DNA of 64,000 nt from Petaurus breviceps papuanus (Eukaryota > Chordata > Mammalia > Diprotodontia > Petauridae): contig JAMXIF010000058.1 in NCBI GenBank assembly GCA_028583685.1, positions 12,005,890 through 12,069,889 on the forward strand, in the 5' to 3' direction. Positions 11,200 through 22,689 of this stretch are shown one piece after another. The notes under the pieces were generated by a model, which was not told where the DNA came from, did no database searches, and saw only the letters and a list, made by a program, of their open reading frames with translations. Made by a program: the position numbers and the translations under genes. The stretch's first letter is position 1. Every line of letters begins with the position of its first letter.

Positions 11200-12370
11200 T
11201 TTTTCTTTTTTACTTTCATTATCACTTTACATTTATTTTCCAAGCTTCCAAACCCATTTCTGTTAAATATTATATACTAGATAGCATTTACTATTTATCA
11301 TTAATCATTCTGCAAGGCCCAGATCAAGTTTCACTTTCTCTTGTTCAACCTGTTCTCCCTGTTCTTCCTTCTTTAAATCTTTCCACACTGATAGTTTAAA
11401 ATTCATTGTGATTTTATTTTCAGTTCTGAATTCTCTTCCTCCCTTCTTCCTCTTCTCTCCCCATTGAAAAGACAAAAACAAAACAAAACAAGAAAAAACT
11501 CATTCCAAATATGTGTAATCAAGCAGAACAAATTCTTGAATTAGCTATATCCAAAAAAAGAAAGACAGAAAGGAAGAAATAAAAGAAAAGAAAAAGAGAA
11601 TCAAAGAAATATGCTTCAGTCTCTACTCTTAAGTTCATCAGCTCTCTTTCTGGAGGTGGATAGCATGTTTCATTATGAGTCCTCTGGAATTGTAGCTGGT
11701 CATTGTGTTGATCAGACTTCTGAAGTCTTTCAAAGTTGATTATCCTTAAAATATTGTTGTTATTATATAAATTCTTCTCCTGGCTGTGCCCACTTTACTT
11801 TATCACTTCAAACAAGTTTACCCTGGATTTTCTGAAACCATCCCGTTCATTGTTTCTTACAGCACAATAATATTCCAGTACATTCATATACCATAATTAG
11901 TTCAGCCTTTCCCCATTTGATGGATACCCTCCCATTTTCCAATTCTTTGCTACCACAAAAAAGTTGCTATAAATGTTTTTTGTACATTGGGGTCCTTTTC
12001 CTCTTTTTTGATCTCTTTGGGGTATAGAGTTAGTAACAGCATCATTGGGTCAAAGGGTATGCAGTTTAATAGCTTTTTGGGAATAGTTTCAAATTGCTTT
12101 CCAGAACAGTTGGACTAGTTCACAGCTCCACCAACAGTACACTAAAGGGGGTGGCCAGGTGGCTCAGCGAGTAAGAGCACCGGCCCCGGGCTGAGATACT
12201 CAGCACCACACCCAGAAATAACTGGCCGTGTAACCTTGAGCAAGTTACTTAACCCCGATTGCTTAAAAAAAAAAAAACAGTGCATTAAAGTGTCTGTTTT
12301 TTCACAACTCTTCTAGCATTTATCATCTTCATTTTTGTCAGCTTAGCTCATCTGACAGTTACGAGGTAAT
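11200..12370 (-). mobile_element. Old L1 fragment, ORF2 C-terminus and 3' UTR, antisense
   Basis: The complement carries diverged L1 ORF2 end sequence between about 11640 and 12350, matching the better-kept copy at 26431-28945 (for example CATTCATATACCATAA and TGATCTCTTTGGGGTATA). The 3' part near 11450-11610 is A-rich. It is interrupted by a SINE at 12148-12276. Confidence 0.75.
12148..12276 (+). mobile_element. Second-monomer SINE (type B), internally shortened
   Basis: This has the head GGTGGCCAGGTGGCTCAG and the tail CCCGATTGCTT plus A-run; part of the body is missing. Flanks ACAGTACACTAAAG (12134-12147) and ACAGTGCATTAAAG (12277-12290) form the target duplication. Confidence 0.85.
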
Positions 12371-12371
12371 A

Positions 12372-12600
12372 CTTATAGTTTGAACCATATGTGTTGCTCT
12401 TTCCTGTGTGTTTATCTGTTCTCCTCTGCCCCCATCTAGATCCTTGTAAATAGTAACTGTGTTTCACGCAACTTTTATTTTTCTCATAGTACCTAGTACT
12501 ACATCCTTCTGGACACATGGCAGGCATACAATGGAGAAGCACCTAAGCAATGATCCTCTACCATTCCCTAGCATGTGTATCTGTTAATTTATAAAAACTC
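12372..12600 (+). repeat. Probable L2 3' end
   Basis: Words such as ATAGTACCTAGTACTACAT and the following A-rich end resemble the L2 3' region. The copy is diverged, hence the low confidence. Confidence 0.4.
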
Positions 12601-12619
12601 AAACTTCCTCTTTTTTATT

Positions 12620-13235
12620 TAAAAATACATTTTATTGGTGTCTGTTGTCTTTACCTCACAATTATTTTTATAAACAACATTTTCCCATCTCCAAAGGACC
12701 CTCTCTTGTAACAAACAAACAAAAAACAATAATTAAGCAAAAACTCAATGTATACCATATTCCATCCTTCTGTTTTGAGGAAAGAGGTATGTTTCATTAT
12801 CTGTTCTCTCACACCATCACTGATTTTTCCTTTACCCAGAGCTTGGATTTCTTTTAGGAATTTTTTCATTTACATTGCTTTCTCTGCTGCTTCTTATTTT
12901 GCTAAGTATCAGTTCATAAAAATCTTTCCCTGTTTCTCTGAATTCCTCAGGTTCACCATTTCTTACTGTGCAATGTTGCTTGTCCTTCATTTCAAAGAGG
13001 ATCAATGACATCACAGAATGAAGTCTTGACTCGTGCATGAATTGGATTTAAGTGAGGCAGAGTTCCACAAAGTCATCAGTCTCATTCTCTTTCAGTCACC
13101 AAAGTCCACTGGCAAGAGAAAATTCAGTGGATGACCTTGGTGTCAATAATATGCTGCACAATAGCATTCCATTACCTTCATATAACCATAGTTTTTCCAG
13201 CATTCTCCAGTGGATGGACAGCCAGCCACTTTGTT
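12620..13235 (-). mobile_element. Old L1 3' fragment, antisense, interrupted
   Basis: This is the complement of L1 3' UTR and ORF2 end, more diverged than the copy at 26431-28945. A different repeat (12975-13152) sits inside it, splitting the TTACTG/CACAATAGCATTCC stretch. Confidence 0.65.
12975..13152. repeat. Dispersed repeat beginning TTGCTTGTCCTTCATTT
   Basis: This 170-180 bp block is inserted in L1 sequence with short flanking repeats (CTGTGCAAT and CTGCACAAT). A second copy is at 31539-31720. I recognise it as a dispersed family but cannot name it. Confidence 0.6.
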
Positions 13236-13239
13236 TCAA

Positions 13240-14610
13240 GTTCTCTGACTAAGGGTGCTGCTTTCCTAGTTCTCTTTCTACCTGTCTGACCACTCCTCAG
13301 TTTCCTTTCCTGTATCTTCTCCATATCATGCCCAATCACAGTGGGTGTGTCCCAAACCTCTGTCCTGGACTGTCTTTTCTTTTCTCTCTGTACTCTTTCA
13401 CTTGGTGATTTCATCAGCTCCTCTGTGTTCAATTATCATCTCTCTGTAGATGATTCCCAGATTTAAGTTTCATTCCCATATGATGAACTATTAGAATTTT
13501 CAAACTGAATATTCCATAAGCATTTCAAACTCAACATGTTCAAAATGGAACTGGTTATCTCTCCCCTACTTTTCTCTAAACTTACCCATTACTATCAAGG
13601 GTATTGCCTCTTCCCAGTCACCCAGGTTTGCAGTTTCAGTATCACCCCTGACTCTTCCCTTTTACTTAACCCACATATCCAATCACTTGCCATATCTTGT
13701 CATTTCAATTTCCATCCCTTATATATACCCCCTTCTCTCTACTCCCAATGTGACATACTTGGTTCAGGCCTTCATCACGTGGATTACTACAATGGCTTCC
13801 CAGTTGGCTGAGCTGTCTCAAGGCTTTCCCCACTCCAATCCCTCTTTTACTTGACTGCCAAAGTGATTTTTCATGGCATCCCTCCATTCAATAAACTCCA
13901 GTGGCCCCCCATTACCTCCAGGATCAAACAGAAATCCTCTGTTTGGCACCTAAAGCTCTTGACAACCTCATCTCTTCCTACCTTTTCATTTTTCCTACAC
14001 ATTAATCCCCTTTCTACCTTCCATGGAACAGCCTTACTGATCTACTTGCCATTCCTAAAATATGATACTCCACCTATAGTCTGTGACCTTGCAATGGCTT
14101 CTGCCACATACTGGGAACACTCTCCCTTCTCACTTTTACCTCCTCACTCCCCAGTTTCTTTTAAAATTCAGCTCAAACATGACATTCTACAAGAAGCCTT
14201 TCCTGGTCTTCCCAGAAGCTTCTGCCTTCACCTCCAAGATCACTTTGTATCTACTTTGTGTAACCCTTTTTTTTGTTTGTTTGTTTTTGTTTTTTGGAGG
14301 GGGGAAGGCAGGGCACTTGGGGTTAAGTGACTTGCCCAAGCTCACATGGCTAGTAAATTTTAAGTGTCTGAGGCCAGATCTGAACTCAGGTCCTCTTGGC
14401 TCCAGGGCTGATGTTCTATTCACTGGGCCACCTAGCTGCACCTACTTTGTATAATCCTTATACATAATTCTCTATGTACCTAGTGTCTCTCCTATTAGAA
14501 TGCCATTCTGGAGAGCAAGAGCAGGGATTATTTTAACTTTTTCTTTCCATCATTGGCACATAGCATAGTACCTGGCACACAGAAAATGTTTAATGAATGT
14601 TTATTAAATG
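13240..14610 (+). mobile_element. L2 LINE 3' region, interrupted by a SINE
   Basis: This plus-strand sequence has the L2 word order: CCAGGATCAAACAGAAATCC, then CATTCTACAAGAAGCCTTTCC, then a tail AGTACCTGGCACACAG and AATGTTTATTAAATG. It is long for an L2 copy. The SINE at 14269-14441 splits it. Confidence 0.75.
14269..14441 (-). mobile_element. tRNA-derived marsupial SINE in L2
   Basis: This antisense SINE is bracketed by CTACTTTGTGTAACCCTT (14251-14268) and CTACTTTGTATAATCCTT (14442-14459), an 18-bp target duplication with two differences. Confidence 0.85.
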
Positions 14611-14864
14611 ATCGATCATGAAGAACTTGGTATATAACAGACCTTTGTTTCTGCCTTTGACATCCTTGGGGTATATGGCCAATAAGAGGCAGCAAGGAAT
14701 AGTGAATAGAGAGAGGGTTCAAATATGGTCCTCTGATGGATCCTGGCTATGTGACCTGGGAAAAATTATTCAACCTCTTCATGTTCTAGGTAACTCTCTA
14801 AGACTATAAAGTTTCAAAAAGAGTACTGATCTGCAGAAGTTAAACATTCAGGAGTTCCATCTAT

Positions 14865-15285
14865 CATTGAAGTCACATTTCCAGTGCCTAATCCTATATG
14901 CTTGACAGTGAGATCACTGGGTCGAAGGATGAGGACAAGTTAGCCCCTTTTCTTGCATAGTGTAATCTAGTGAAATTATATCTGCAAAGTGCTCTGCAAA
15001 CCTTAAAGTACCCTATGAATGTTAGGTATTATTATTCCAGACCAGCTGGATCACTTCATGGTTCTACTACCAGGGCATCTGTTCTGCCATAGCCTCCCTA
15101 ATACCATCCCTCCCTGTTGGTTTTTTGCCATCATTGCCAATTTGTAGAGTATGAAATGAAATCTTAAGAGTTATTTTAGTTTCCATTTCTCTTACTAGTA
15201 GTGATTTTAAGCATGTTTTTGAATGGTCATTTATAGTTTGCAATTCTTCTTTTGAAACTTGTTCCTATCCTTTGACCACTTGCTC
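14865..15285 (-). mobile_element. Very old L1 fragment, antisense
   Basis: The complement shows diverged ORF2 C-terminal sequence (for example CACTGGGTCGAAGGATGAGG and TCCTATCCTTTGACC). A MIR-like piece near 14960-15040 (AAGTGCTCTGCAAACCTTAA) interrupts it. Confidence 0.55.
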
Positions 15286-15289
15286 CAAG

Positions 15290-15540
15290 GCAGCTATACT
15301 AAGTGGAAAAGTGGTTAGAGTGCTGAGGTTATAGTGAGGAAGACATGAATTAAAATTGGGCCTTAGATACCTACTTGCTATGACACTGGGCAATCATTTA
15401 ACTTCTGTTGGCCTTGGTTCAACTATAAAATGGGGGATAATAATAATAATACCTACCTCCTGGGGTTGTTGTGAAGATCAAATGAGATCCACACAGCAGG
15501 TACTATATAGATGCTAGATATTATCATCACTTACCTATAG
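15290..15540 (+). repeat. MIR/CORE-SINE
   Basis: This plus-strand copy has CACTGGGCAATCATTTAACT, then ACTATAAAATGGGGGATAAT, then GGTTGTTGTGAAGATCAAAT, the usual CORE-SINE order. Confidence 0.75.
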
Positions 15541-15739
15541 GGGTTGGAGCTGCCCCTTCATGAAAAGATTTTCAATTTGAAGGAGAAAGAAATCTCAGCC
15601 CCTGCTTTCTGGTCTCTGGGATTACTCCAGTGTCCTTGTCCCCAATCCTAGGACCCAGCATTAATTTTCTTCCTAATGAGCTCAATCCAATTACAATTCA
15701 TTCCCCCACCTAGATCTCCTCTTGGAATAATGAAGTCTG

Positions 15740-16140
15740 CTGTAATAATTAATACATTTTTTATAGCGCTTTATATTACAAAGTATTTTCATACATGTTA
15801 TCTTATTTGATCTTCACCCTAGTGATCCCTATAAGGTGGATAATGCTGATAGTATAACTGCCATTTCAAAGGTGCAGAGGATGAGATTCAGAAAGGTTAA
15901 GTGATTTGCTTGAGGTCTGGTCTAGTGAATTAGAGGTGTTCAATCCTCTTTGGGACTTCTCTTTTTCAGAAGTTTCCCATTCCTTCCTGCACTGAGAATG
16001 ATGGAGGTCATCTAGTTCATACATCCTATTGTAAAAGTGGTGGAAACTGAGGTTCAGAAAAATTAACTGACTTGCCCAAGGTCACCCATAAGGAACTGGC
16101 AGAGCTAAGACTGGAATGCAGTCATCTGACTCTGGACCTC
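15740..16140 (-). repeat. Two antisense MIR-type remnants
   Basis: About 15740-15920 and 15985-16140 each show the complement pattern, in which a GAGG-rich word precedes AGGTTAAGTGATTTGC or AATTAACTGACTTGCCCAAG. Confidence 0.6.
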
Positions 16141-16161
16141 TTTGCTACTCATTCTTAATTT

Positions 16162-16330
16162 ATTTATTTTTTTTTTTTTGGAGGGAGAAGGTAGGGCAAT
16201 TGGAGTTAAGTGACTTGCCCAAGGTCACACAGCTAGTTTTTTGTGTTAAATGTGTGAGACCAGATTTGAACTCAGGTCCTCCTGACTCCAGGGCTGGTGC
16301 TCTATTCACTGCATGACCTAGCCGCCCCTT
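16162..16330 (-). mobile_element. tRNA-derived marsupial SINE
   Basis: This antisense SINE has a perfect 11-bp target duplication ATTCTTAATTT (16151-16161 and 16331-16341). Confidence 0.85.
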
Positions 16331-16341
16331 ATTCTTAATTT

Positions 16342-17030
16342 CTACACTGTGCTGCCTTCTTAGTGCCCTGTGGTACAGGTTTGACTAAGGGGTCCTTGAG
16401 ACAGTGGCCATTGTTACACTGGCAGCAGGAATCGTCTAGCTCCCCAACTGACATTCAGGACAACCTCCTTTCAGTGAGTTGTAGAATCAAATTAAATAGC
16501 TTCCGCTGCCTTTTCCTGGAAGAGCTGCCAGGGAAAGGACAACGTGACCAGAACATTCTGCTGCTGGCTATGTGTCCTCTTTTATTTGTCCATATTTTAT
16601 TTATATATCTGTCCTTTATTTCAGTATATTCCAGAAGGAAGGAAGTATCTGCACCTTTCCTCTACTAAAGCCAGCATGCTGGTTGTGTTTGAGGTGGCAT
16701 TTGTCCCAACAGAGTGTATTTTGAGCACACTAATCTGTGTAAAATCACTAGGCAGTCAGGTTTGTTTCACATTTCATATGGTGTATTAGCTAGTCATCAC
16801 ACTGGGGTATGACATCCTGTGTCACCTTCTGGACTCAAGCAGACATGATTCAGTTCTAGGGAAGCCTGACTACTAAAAGAAGAGAGATCCAGACTTTTTC
16901 TCACAAATCTGGCTCACTATGCCACCCTACTTCGGGATTCTGGGAGAAATCTCAAACAAATTTTAATTATGTCTCATCTCTAGGAGCTCCCCCAAAAGGG
17001 ATTAATAGGGGCCTTGTAGAAAGTTACTCA
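16342..17030. other. Gene-free stretch with one arm of an inverted repeat
   Basis: No gene is recognised. Positions 16688-16752 pair, with mismatches, to the complement of 17325-17390. The rest appears unique. Confidence 0.5.
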
Positions 17031-17190
17031 AGGGGCGACTAGGTGGCACAGTGAGTAAAGTGCCGGCCCCAGAGTCAGGAGGACCGAGTTCGGTTCCGGC
17101 CTCAGATACTTAACACCCGCACACAAAAAACTAGCCGTGTAACCTTGGGCAAGTTACTTACCCCCAATTGCCCTCCAAAAGGCAAAAAAA
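17031..17190 (+). mobile_element. tRNA-derived marsupial SINE, intermediate subtype
   Basis: This plus-strand copy has GGTGGCACAGTGAGTAAAGT and CACCCGCACACAAAAAACT, a form between the common SINE and type B. Flanks AGAAAGTTACTCA (17018-17030) and AGAAAAGTTACTCA (17191-17204) are the target duplication. Confidence 0.8.
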
Positions 17191-17944
17191 AGAAAAGTTA
17201 CTCAATATATCAAATAGTAGACATCGGGTGTAGGAGCTCTTTATGTCCTCCACCAATCAATCCACAAGCATTTATTAAGCACTAACTACTTGTCAGGTGC
17301 TATTATATGAAAGGTGAAATAAGGCTTTACACAGATTGGTGTGATCAAAATGTATTATATCTGGACAAAATGCCACCTCAAACAATCAGAAGAAAAAGTA
17401 AAAACAGTCCCTGCCCTCAAAGAGCCAAAGAGTTGGACACAACTGAAGGACAACTTAAAAAATAGTTTACAGAAGAGATGCAATTGGAAGACAGTACAGT
17501 AGAATGAAAAGAATACTGGATTTCTAAAGAGAGGCAATATGTGTATGTAGCACGGCTCTGTCAAGGCTAGAAGTATCCACTTCTCAGGATTGCTGTCTGG
17601 TCACCAGTACTAAAGGAAAGGCAGTCTGGAATGTGAAGTTCAGTCTCAGGCCCACTTAGATGAGCACATGTTTTCACTGCTATCATGATAGCTGCTCAAG
17701 GGGTGGGGGAAGAGAGAGAAATTCCCTTCCCTCACTGGCTGGAAGCCCAAGGGAGAGTCAGCAGAATAAAAAATGAGACACTCAAAAGAAGAGAGAAAAA
17801 GAGACTGTCCTCTTCTGTTAAAGTGTACAGTGAGCTTGTCTTAAATCAGTAGCCAATCCTCTATTATACATCTCCCAGTCCTGGGGACCAATAAGGATTT
17901 GCTTCATATCACAAAATGCAAATCCTTCAACAACGGGCCCTCCA

Positions 17945-19100
17945 GTCAAAGGGATCTATAAGGAACCATCAATCAGTCAATAAGTATTATTAAGAATCTT
18001 GTATGTCCTTGTTACTGTGTTAAGTGCTGGAGATACAAAGAAAGGCAGAAGATATTCCTTGCTTTAAAGGAGCTCACAGTCTGAAGGAGACATCATGCAA
18101 ATAACTATGTAAGAACAAGTTATACTATAGGATAAACTGGAAATAATCAGCAGAGGGAAGGCACTCTAATTAAGGAAAACTTTCTTCAGAAAATTGGGTT
18201 TTAGCTAGGACTTGAAGGAAGCTGGGGAGCTAGGAGGTAGACTAGGGAGGGAGAGTATTCCAGGCCTGGGAGATAGCCAGTGAAAATGTTGGGAGTTGGG
18301 AGATGGAACTTCTTGTTTGAGGAACAGCAAGGAGACCAGTGTTGCTGGATCAATTGGTGGAGGGGAGTGACAGGAGAAGAAGAAAGGGAAGCTTATGAAG
18401 GGCTTTGAACACCAAAAGAAAGCTTTATATTTGATTCCAGAGATGATAGATAGCCATTGGATTTTATTGAGTAGGGTACTGATGCTGTCAGAACTGAGAT
18501 TTACTTAAATCAATTTGACTACCGAATGGTGGATGGCCTAGAGTGGAGAGAGACTCTAGGTAGGAAGAACAACCAGCAGGCTATTGCAGAAGTCCAGGTA
18601 TGAGATGATGAAGGCCTACACCAGAGTACTGACTGTCACAGGAGAGAAGGGGTTTCATAAGATGCTACCATAAGACAGACCTTAGCAATAGATTGACTAT
18701 GGGGGGTGAGAGTTGAGAAGTCTAGAATGATACCTAGATTGTGAGCCTGGGTGACTGGGAGGATGGTGGTAATCTCAACAGTTATAAGGAAGTTAGGAAG
18801 AGGGAAAAGTTTAGAGGGAAAAAGTTTAGAGGCAAACACTTTTGGATGTGTTGAGTTTAAAATAGCTACAAGACATCCAGTTTGAGATGTCTAATAGATT
18901 GTTGGAGATGCAAAACTGAAGGCTAGGACTGGATAAGGATATTTGAGAAATATTAGCATAATGATTATAATTGAATCCACAGGAATTGATGAGATCACCA
19001 GGTAAAATAATGTAGAGGGAAAAGAGAAGAGGGCTCAGGAGCCATTGGCTATGCATGCCCTTTAGCAAAAGGTCAGAGAATGCCTCCCACAAGAAAGAGA
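17945..19100 (+). repeat. Long ancient dispersed repeat, unnamed
   Basis: This is about 1.15 kb of sequence I know as a recurrent mammalian repeat: AGTGCTGGAGATACAAAGAA, GAAGGGCTTTGAACACC, GAGCCTGGGTGACTGGGAGG, AGACATCCAGTTTGAGATGT. I cannot assign its class with confidence. No coding sequence is evident. Confidence 0.5.
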
Positions 19101-19144
19101 CTGACAGAGCACAGGAACATTCCTATGGATGTTCCATAGGACGG

Positions 19145-19722
19145 TGATATGGGAATGGGAATTTAAGATCTTCCCTGCCCCTAGGCCCTTTGATAGGCTT
19201 AAGTGCACCTGGAGCCTGTGTCAGGAGGCTTGGTTTTCAGGAATGTCCACACCTTGGTGCTCTGTGATTGGGTAATGGGTCAAGAGGGTTGTGACATTCT
19301 CTGAGCCAAGAGAAGGCTATACAATCCCTGATGTGAGATTTTGTTTTGGGGCTAGCTTTGAGAAGTGTTGTGTGATTTGATCAAACGAGACTCTGGGCAG
19401 CCATCAAGCCCCCGGGCTTTGAAAATCCAGAAGTTGGTGCTTCCCTCTCTGGTAACTGTGACTAGGTATGGATGTAATGGTCAGACAGTTGGAAGCCTGT
19501 CTATTTGATCTGTTTCTCTGTCTTCTTGTAACTTCTGCTTATAACTTGTTTGTATTCTCTGAAGTTTGGGGTGCTGACCTTTTCCCCCTGAACTAGGTAA
19601 ATGACATATGTTTGATTAAAGCAAGATTGTTAACCCATCTTGAGTTGCTTTCATTTGGAAAAGCAGATCTAAGAATCTGTGTTGGCAGCCACTCTGGGGA
19701 TGCTAGAGTGCTTGCTGCTACA
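19145..19722 (+). mobile_element. Solo LTR, family 1, plus strand
   Basis: This is the reverse-complement counterpart of 2097-2645 and 9365-9712, ending TTGCTGCTACA. Flanks GACGG (19140-19144) and GATGG (19723-19727) fit a 5-bp target duplication. No viral interior adjoins it, so it is a solo LTR fossil. Confidence 0.82.
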
Positions 19723-19836
19723 GATGGTCCCCACAGGTTCCATGTGCCTGCTGGTAGGACTCACTGCTCTGGTGGTCAACATTCTTTTGAAGATAGGTGT
19801 CATGGAGATTGCACTTTGCTTCCTTAAAAGCATGCT

Positions 19837-20355
19837 TGTTGGGACCTGTAGCTCCTCTTTGGGTTTCAGGCAGCCTCTCTGAGTTCAGGTCTGACATAAC
19901 AAGATACAGAGCAATCAGCAATATGTGCTGATCTCATCTGTGGTCAGGGCACCCTAACCTTTAGCAAGTGCTGAGGCACCCAGATTATGTGCTGTCACCC
20001 AATGTACCCTGTTATCCTGAGATTATCCTGGGGACTAAGGGTAAGTGAGCAGGAGTATGCAAGCAATTCTGGACATAGCCTCCCTGTTCTCTGATTGGCA
20101 CCCCCTCCCCACCTTCCCTCATGAGCTAGCCATAAGCTCTAAAAGTAAACTTTGGGGATTTAAGGGCTGAAGCATGAAGGGGCTAGAAAAAGAGGGAGAG
20201 ATATAACAACACGCCTGTCTTGCCAATAAAGCTGTACCTCTTCCCATTTCCACTGACTCAACTTCTCTTTTATGAGACCACGCAGGACATAGCCAGCATG
20301 CGCACTGAGGACCTGGGAAAGGTAAGACTCAGCTAGAAATCTTGGGGTCACAACA
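19837..20355 (+). mobile_element. Solo LTR, family 2
   Basis: This element begins TGTTGGGACC and ends GGTCACAACA (inverted TGTTG/CAACA ends) and is flanked by a perfect 6-bp target duplication CATGCT (19831-19836 and 20356-20361). AATAAA lies at 20225-20230, where an LTR polyadenylation signal would be. A 6-bp duplication fits class II (ERVK-like) retroviruses, but the class is inferred. No interior is present. Confidence 0.85.
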
Positions 20356-20361
20356 CATGCT

Positions 20362-20945
20362 GCCACTGGCACCAGAAAACAAACACAGAACAGAAACACC
20401 TTGACACCTACTCAGTTCTAACTACCTCTGCCTTACCACAGTCATGTGTAAAGGTCACTAAATTGAGGAAGTCCTAAAACTTCCTCTAGAGACAGAAAAT
20501 AATTAGGAAGGGAAATACGAGAAGACCAAGGAAGTAGTTTTGCTTCATAAAAACCACACAGAATGGAATAACCTCAAAAGTATCTGTATTCCACAACTTA
20601 CGTGAGCTGGTAAGGGAGAAATGAGGAACCATTATTGGATCCAGTGTAAAGGATCATCTGCCATCTATAATGAAGACAATCAAGGTTCTTTAGAAACACC
20701 CCTGTAAATATTTTGCTTAATGCAAGAATATTGAACCCTTTGAGACTTGCTACTGATTAGCATATGACACACTTCCATAAGCTGAATGACATGTGTGGTA
20801 CAGAGCATAAGGATACTATACTGGGTATTCATTAGATACCCAATACAGGGTCTTTGAAAAGCCTAGAGATCTAGAGGGCTTTCTGTACTCTCTCAAACCA
20901 AAAATCCTACCCAACCTGATGGTTTCAGAGGCATGGAGGGGAAGA
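20362..20945. other. Gene-free stretch
   Basis: No gene, SINE or clear repeat was recognised here. Confidence 0.45.
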
Positions 20946-20949
20946 TGCA

Positions 20950-21290
20950 TGAACTGATAAAGAGTGTAATGAGCAGAACCAGGGAAAAAAAGTACAGAAT
21001 AACAACAACATTCTAAAGATAAACAATTTTGAACGACTTAAGAATCCTGGTTTAAAAAAACAACAACACAGTTCCAGAGTACTGATAATGAAGGAGGCTG
21101 TTCCCCTCCTAACAGAAAGATGGACTCATAAGACATATATTTTTGGACACAGCCAATGTGGGAATTTATATTTCTTGACCATGCATGATTGATACAAAGG
21201 ATTTGTTTTTCTTTTGTATTCTTTTAGGAGGAGAAAGGCTATAGTAAGAAAAAGAAATTTCCATGCATTGAAAAAAATTTTTTAAATCCA
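20950..21290 (+). mobile_element. L1 3' end fragment, sense strand
   Basis: TGCATGAACTGATAAAGAG, then AATGAGCAGAACCAGG, then TTTTTGGACACAGCCAATG and an A-rich end match the marsupial L1 3' end. A relative lies at 41775-42090. Confidence 0.65.
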
Positions 21291-21827
21291 AACATACAGA
21301 AAAGAAAGAAAAAACTTACCATAGAGTACTCAGAAAAATCCATTGAATAACTTGAGAGTTCTGGTAACAGTGAACCCCTAAGCCAAGACTGGTTAGGTGA
21401 AACAAGATTCTATGTCGGGCTAAGAAAGGCATACTCAAATTAAAAATAATGAAAAGCTGACACCACAAAGAAGTCTGCTGAAGGAAAGAAGAAAGGAGAG
21501 GAGGGGAGAATAAGACTAAGGAGGATGGACAACCTCTAAAGTGTCAAGACCTTCTATTATTTGGGGCCACTTGACCCTTACAGCTTTGTGTCATATGACT
21601 CCCCTTCCCATATTATACTATATGCTTTAATGATACTGACTTTCTTACCAAGCCTTGCCCCATTTAATGCCAACTCAGCTCGGTGCCTCTGCTCAGGCTT
21701 CCTATACCTGAAATGCTTTTCTCCCATGCCACTAAAATAGTGCTGCAAGGGCCATGTGAGTGCCATCTTGTTTCTGATGTCTTCCTTGATTTTCCTCGGT
21801 TGGTAATGACCTTTATTCAATTAAAAC
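21291..21827. other. Gene-free stretch
   Basis: The first part is A-rich. 21620-21827 resembles an old L2 fragment (CAAGCCTTGCCCCATTTAATG). No gene is visible. Confidence 0.4.
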
Positions 21828-21837
21828 AACATTTATT

Positions 21838-22003
21838 GCTATTATTTGCTTTTTTGGAGGACAGTTGGGGTTAAGTGACTTGCCTAAGGACACACAGGTA
21901 GTTTTTTTTGTGTGTGTTAAGTGTCTGAGGCCGGATTTGAACTCAGGTCCTCCTGACTCCAGGGACCATGCTCTATTCACTGCACCACCTAGCCACCCCT
22001 CCC
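21838..22003 (-). mobile_element. tRNA-derived marsupial SINE
   Basis: This antisense SINE is flanked by AACATTTATT on both sides (21828-21837 and 22004-22013). Confidence 0.8.
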
Positions 22004-22689
22004 AACATTTATTATTGAAGTGATCTTTCCCAAAATGCTTGGACTTTGCAGAAGACTCTACCCTATCTATATGCTTTTCATGGATGATTTTGCATTATAG
22101 TCATTTGGGCACTTGCCATATCCCATTACTAGATGGCAAGATCCATGTTGAGGGCAAGGACTATGTTCTATGTAAGTCTTACATCTACACACACACTCCC
22201 TACCTCCTCACTGCCTCCACCCTAGCCTTAGCAAAGTGTTCTGAACACAGCAGGTATTTAATTCATGCTTGTGGAACTGAACAGAGGTGAATTGGATAAG
22301 GTCCCTTCTGATTTTGATGTTCCCATGATTCTGAGAAGTTTGCTAATGCAAAAAAAAAATCTGTGGCCAAGAGGCCTAGTGAGGAAAAAGGAAGATGCCT
22401 AGGTATGGGGGGGTGGGGGGAACCTGCTGGGGAAGGAGGCATAAAAGAAGCCCATTGTTCAAGCTTAGACTAAGCCTGGGGTGACAATCTACAAAATCAG
22501 TGTGGACAAGAGTTTTATGAATTTCTGAAGGTTCAAGGTAAATATTAAAAGTGAAAAAATAGCCCACCTTATTGTGCTTGAACCCCAGAAGCCTGACCCT
22601 CACAGCTGCCTCCACCTATTTTCCTCTTACCCCACTGGTATCAAAAACATGAATGAGTGCAGAGTTAAGGAGAACCATCCAGCTGAGTG

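Noticed and set aside
19837-20355. One provirus spanning 19145-20355
   Set aside because: The two LTRs differ in sequence, and each has its own target duplication of a different length, so they are separate solo LTRs.
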